From: Turicibacter bilis
GTDB lineage: Bacteria > Bacillota_I > Bacilli_A > MOL361 > Turicibacteraceae
Assembly: GCF_024499055.1 (NCBI RefSeq)
Contig: NZ_CP071249.1
Location: 744,001 to 808,000, forward strand
Length of the DNA: 64,000 bases
Direction: 5' to 3'
The position numbers and the translations under genes were made by a program. Every line of letters begins with the position of its first letter. Positions within the stretch are counted from its first letter, which is position 1. The notes beneath the pieces are model-generated. The model had not been told where the DNA came from. It did no database searches and worked only from the letters and a program-made list of their open reading frames with translations. Shown in pieces: positions 63,254-64,000 of this stretch.

Positions 63254-63607
63254 TTATTCCGCAGTTTCTCTTGCCTTTTTCAAGCCTTGAGCCGTAGCTT
63301 CCATCACGATAAGCTCCTTTTCTTCCATATCATTCAACAGTACATCAACTTGTTTGCGGCGATTGTTGTCGCCATCTTCATTGCATGGAAAAAAGAACTG
63401 GTCTACAGAGATGTCAAGCAAGGTAGTAATGAGATAAAATTTGTTAAGCCTTGGGTGCTGCCCCCTGTTCTCTATATACATAATAGAGCGTGGCGTAAGG
63501 TCTACCAGTTGGGCAAGATATTCCTGTGTCCACCCTTTTGCTTCCCGAGCTTTTTTTATCGCTATACCTAACGGCTTAAAATCAAGTTTTCTTTCATCTT
63601 GGTACAT
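63254..63607 (-). CDS. XRE-family repressor, Tn916 Orf9-like
   Basis: 117 residues. N-terminal helix-turn-helix (IAIKKAREAKGWTQEYLAQLVDLTPRSIMYIENRGQHP, about 13-50) and a C-terminal helical part ending LIVMEATAQGLKKARETAE. The sequence pattern is that of the small repressor (Orf9) of Tn916/Tn1549-type conjugative elements, which is likewise transcribed against its neighbours. It marks this end of the window as integrative-element DNA. Site AGGATG before ATG 63607. Confidence 0.88.
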   Translation of the reverse strand: MYQDERKLDFKPLGIAIKKAREAKGWTQEYLAQLVDLTPRSIMYIENRGQHPRLNKFYLITTLLDISVDQFFFPCNEDGDNNRRKQVDVLLNDMEEKELIVMEATAQGLKKARETAE

Positions 63608-63626
63608 TTTAATATCATCCTATATC

Positions 63627-63655
63627 ATTGTACATTTCGGGTGATGATATTTGAA
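63627..63655 (-). promoter_or_regulatory. promoter of the Orf9-like repressor
   Basis: Minus-strand TTCAAA (63650-63655), 17 bases, TACAAT (63627-63632), about 20 bases before the start. Confidence 0.5.
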
Positions 63656-63709
63656 CGAAGTATGATTTTATGTTTAGTAGTGTATAATTTCGTATTAGTG
63701 GAGAGAAAC

Positions 63710-63738
63710 TTGCTATTATTCGTCATTCCGTATATAAT
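63710..63738 (+). promoter_or_regulatory. divergent promoter of the element's plus-strand genes
   Basis: TTGCTA (63710-63715), 17 bases, TATAAT (63733-63738); 35 bases before the next start. The repressor encoded opposite is a likely controller. Confidence 0.6.
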
Positions 63739-63772
63739 AATTATATACTCTTTGCGAAAGGAAGTTGATATT

Positions 63773-63970
63773 ATGAATTACATTTCTGTGAAAGCCGCTT
63801 CTGAAAAATGGGGCATATCGGAAAGACGGATACAAAAATTATGTGAGGAAAATCGCATTGACGGAACTGAAAAATTTGGTCGTGCATGGATGATACCAAA
63901 AGATGCAGAAAAACCCGTTGATGGACGTATGAAAACAAGGAACAAACAGGAGGAGAATCATGGAATTTAA
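63773..63970 (+). CDS. small helix-turn-helix (excisionase/MerR-like) DNA-binding protein
   Basis: 65 residues: MNYISVKAASEKWGISERRI begins a winged-helix of the excisionase/MerR kind (VKAASEKWGISERRIQKLC as the helix-turn-helix, GTEKFGRAWMIPKDAEKP as the wing). The tail is basic (GRMKTRNKQEEN). Proteins like this are common in integrative elements of gut Clostridia and Bacilli. AAAGGAAG site eight bases before ATG 63773, which is preferred over upstream codons lying in the promoter. It overlaps the next gene by 11 bases. Confidence 0.85.
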   Translation: MNYISVKAASEKWGISERRIQKLCEENRIDGTEKFGRAWMIPKDAEKPVDGRMKTRNKQEENHGI

Positions 63971-64000
63971 TGAAAAGCTACAACAGCTTAGGACTGGAAA
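63960..64000 (+). CDS. XRE-family regulator, partial (runs off the window)
   Basis: ATG 63960 follows AGGAGGAG and reads MEFNEKLQQLRTG before the window ends. Many helix-turn-helix regulators of mobile elements begin this way (MEFNEKLQxLR). It overlaps the preceding gene and is likely translated with it. Only 13 residues are visible. Confidence 0.55.
   Translation, partial: MEFNEKLQQLRTG

Noticed and set aside
63441-63644. Plus-strand frames opposite the Orf9-like repressor
   Set aside because: Antisense shadows without ribosome sites.
1-64000. CRISPR array, rRNA or complete tRNA genes, replication origin
   Set aside because: Looked for regularly spaced repeats, rRNA/tRNA cores and DnaA-box clusters by eye; none seen.

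Overview
The window is 64 kb of low-G+C bacterial chromosome. It has dense, mostly minus-strand operons, strong AGGAGG-type ribosome binding sites, many intrinsic terminators, and TTG/GTG starts. The order trmFO, topA, dprA, rnhB, rbgA, lepB, rplS, trmD, rimM is a classic Bacillota (Firmicutes) block. So are the smc-ftsY-ylxM-ffh operon and the rsmD-coaD-ylbJ neighbourhood. YlbJ, a sporulation membrane protein, suggests a spore former or a recent descendant of one. I suspect a Turicibacter-like organism, but that is inference; no rRNA gene is present to test it.

Layout. 1-10.5 kb: RNA and ribosome maintenance (tRNA m5U54 and m1G37 methylation, topoisomerase I, RNase HII, ribosome GTPase RbgA, L19, RimM). 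It includes a full-length lepB copy killed by three in-frame stops beside an intact lepB, and a DprA that has lost several family motifs. 11-20.4 kb: a CPBP protease, feoAB behind a clear Fur box, ylbJ, coaD/rsmD, an RDD membrane protein, a YibE/F transporter and a lipoprotein alkaline phosphatase with a possible Pho box. 20.9-27.6 kb: SRP and chromosome segregation. 27.7-34.8 kb: serine hydrolase, UvsE, small membrane proteins, an aldehyde dehydrogenase, CorA with a leader-ORF/hairpin arrangement, and a TIM-barrel protein.

35.7-40.7 kb is a four-gene MacB-type export operon (permease, ATPase and two adaptors). Divergent from it, at 40.9-42.5 kb, are two genes encoding an OLD-like AAA ATPase and a TOPRIM protein. 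Together these look like a split OLD/PARIS-type defence module and are the best candidate here for an undescribed system. 43-50 kb carries three sodium/amino-acid symporters, one under a tandem glycine riboswitch, and an intact ISL3-family insertion sequence with 8-bp target duplications. 50.6-57.5 kb is accessory: small membrane proteins, a SWIM zinc-finger protein, a cupin, MgtC, an EcsC gene broken at a run of nine A, and an Rpn-type nuclease.

The end of the window (57.8-64 kb) is a type I restriction operon (hsdM-hsdS-hsdR) whose hsdM is cut just before its SAM-binding motif. Right at the cut an integrative-element module begins: the tail of an unknown gene, a Tn916 Orf9-like repressor, and two further small DNA-binding proteins.

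Several non-coding elements recur: a ~130-bp repeat present as two inverted copies 10 kb apart, and a folded ~70-bp intergenic element seen at least three times. Small RNA-level controls are visible upstream of rplS, corA, uvsE and the alanine/glycine symporter.
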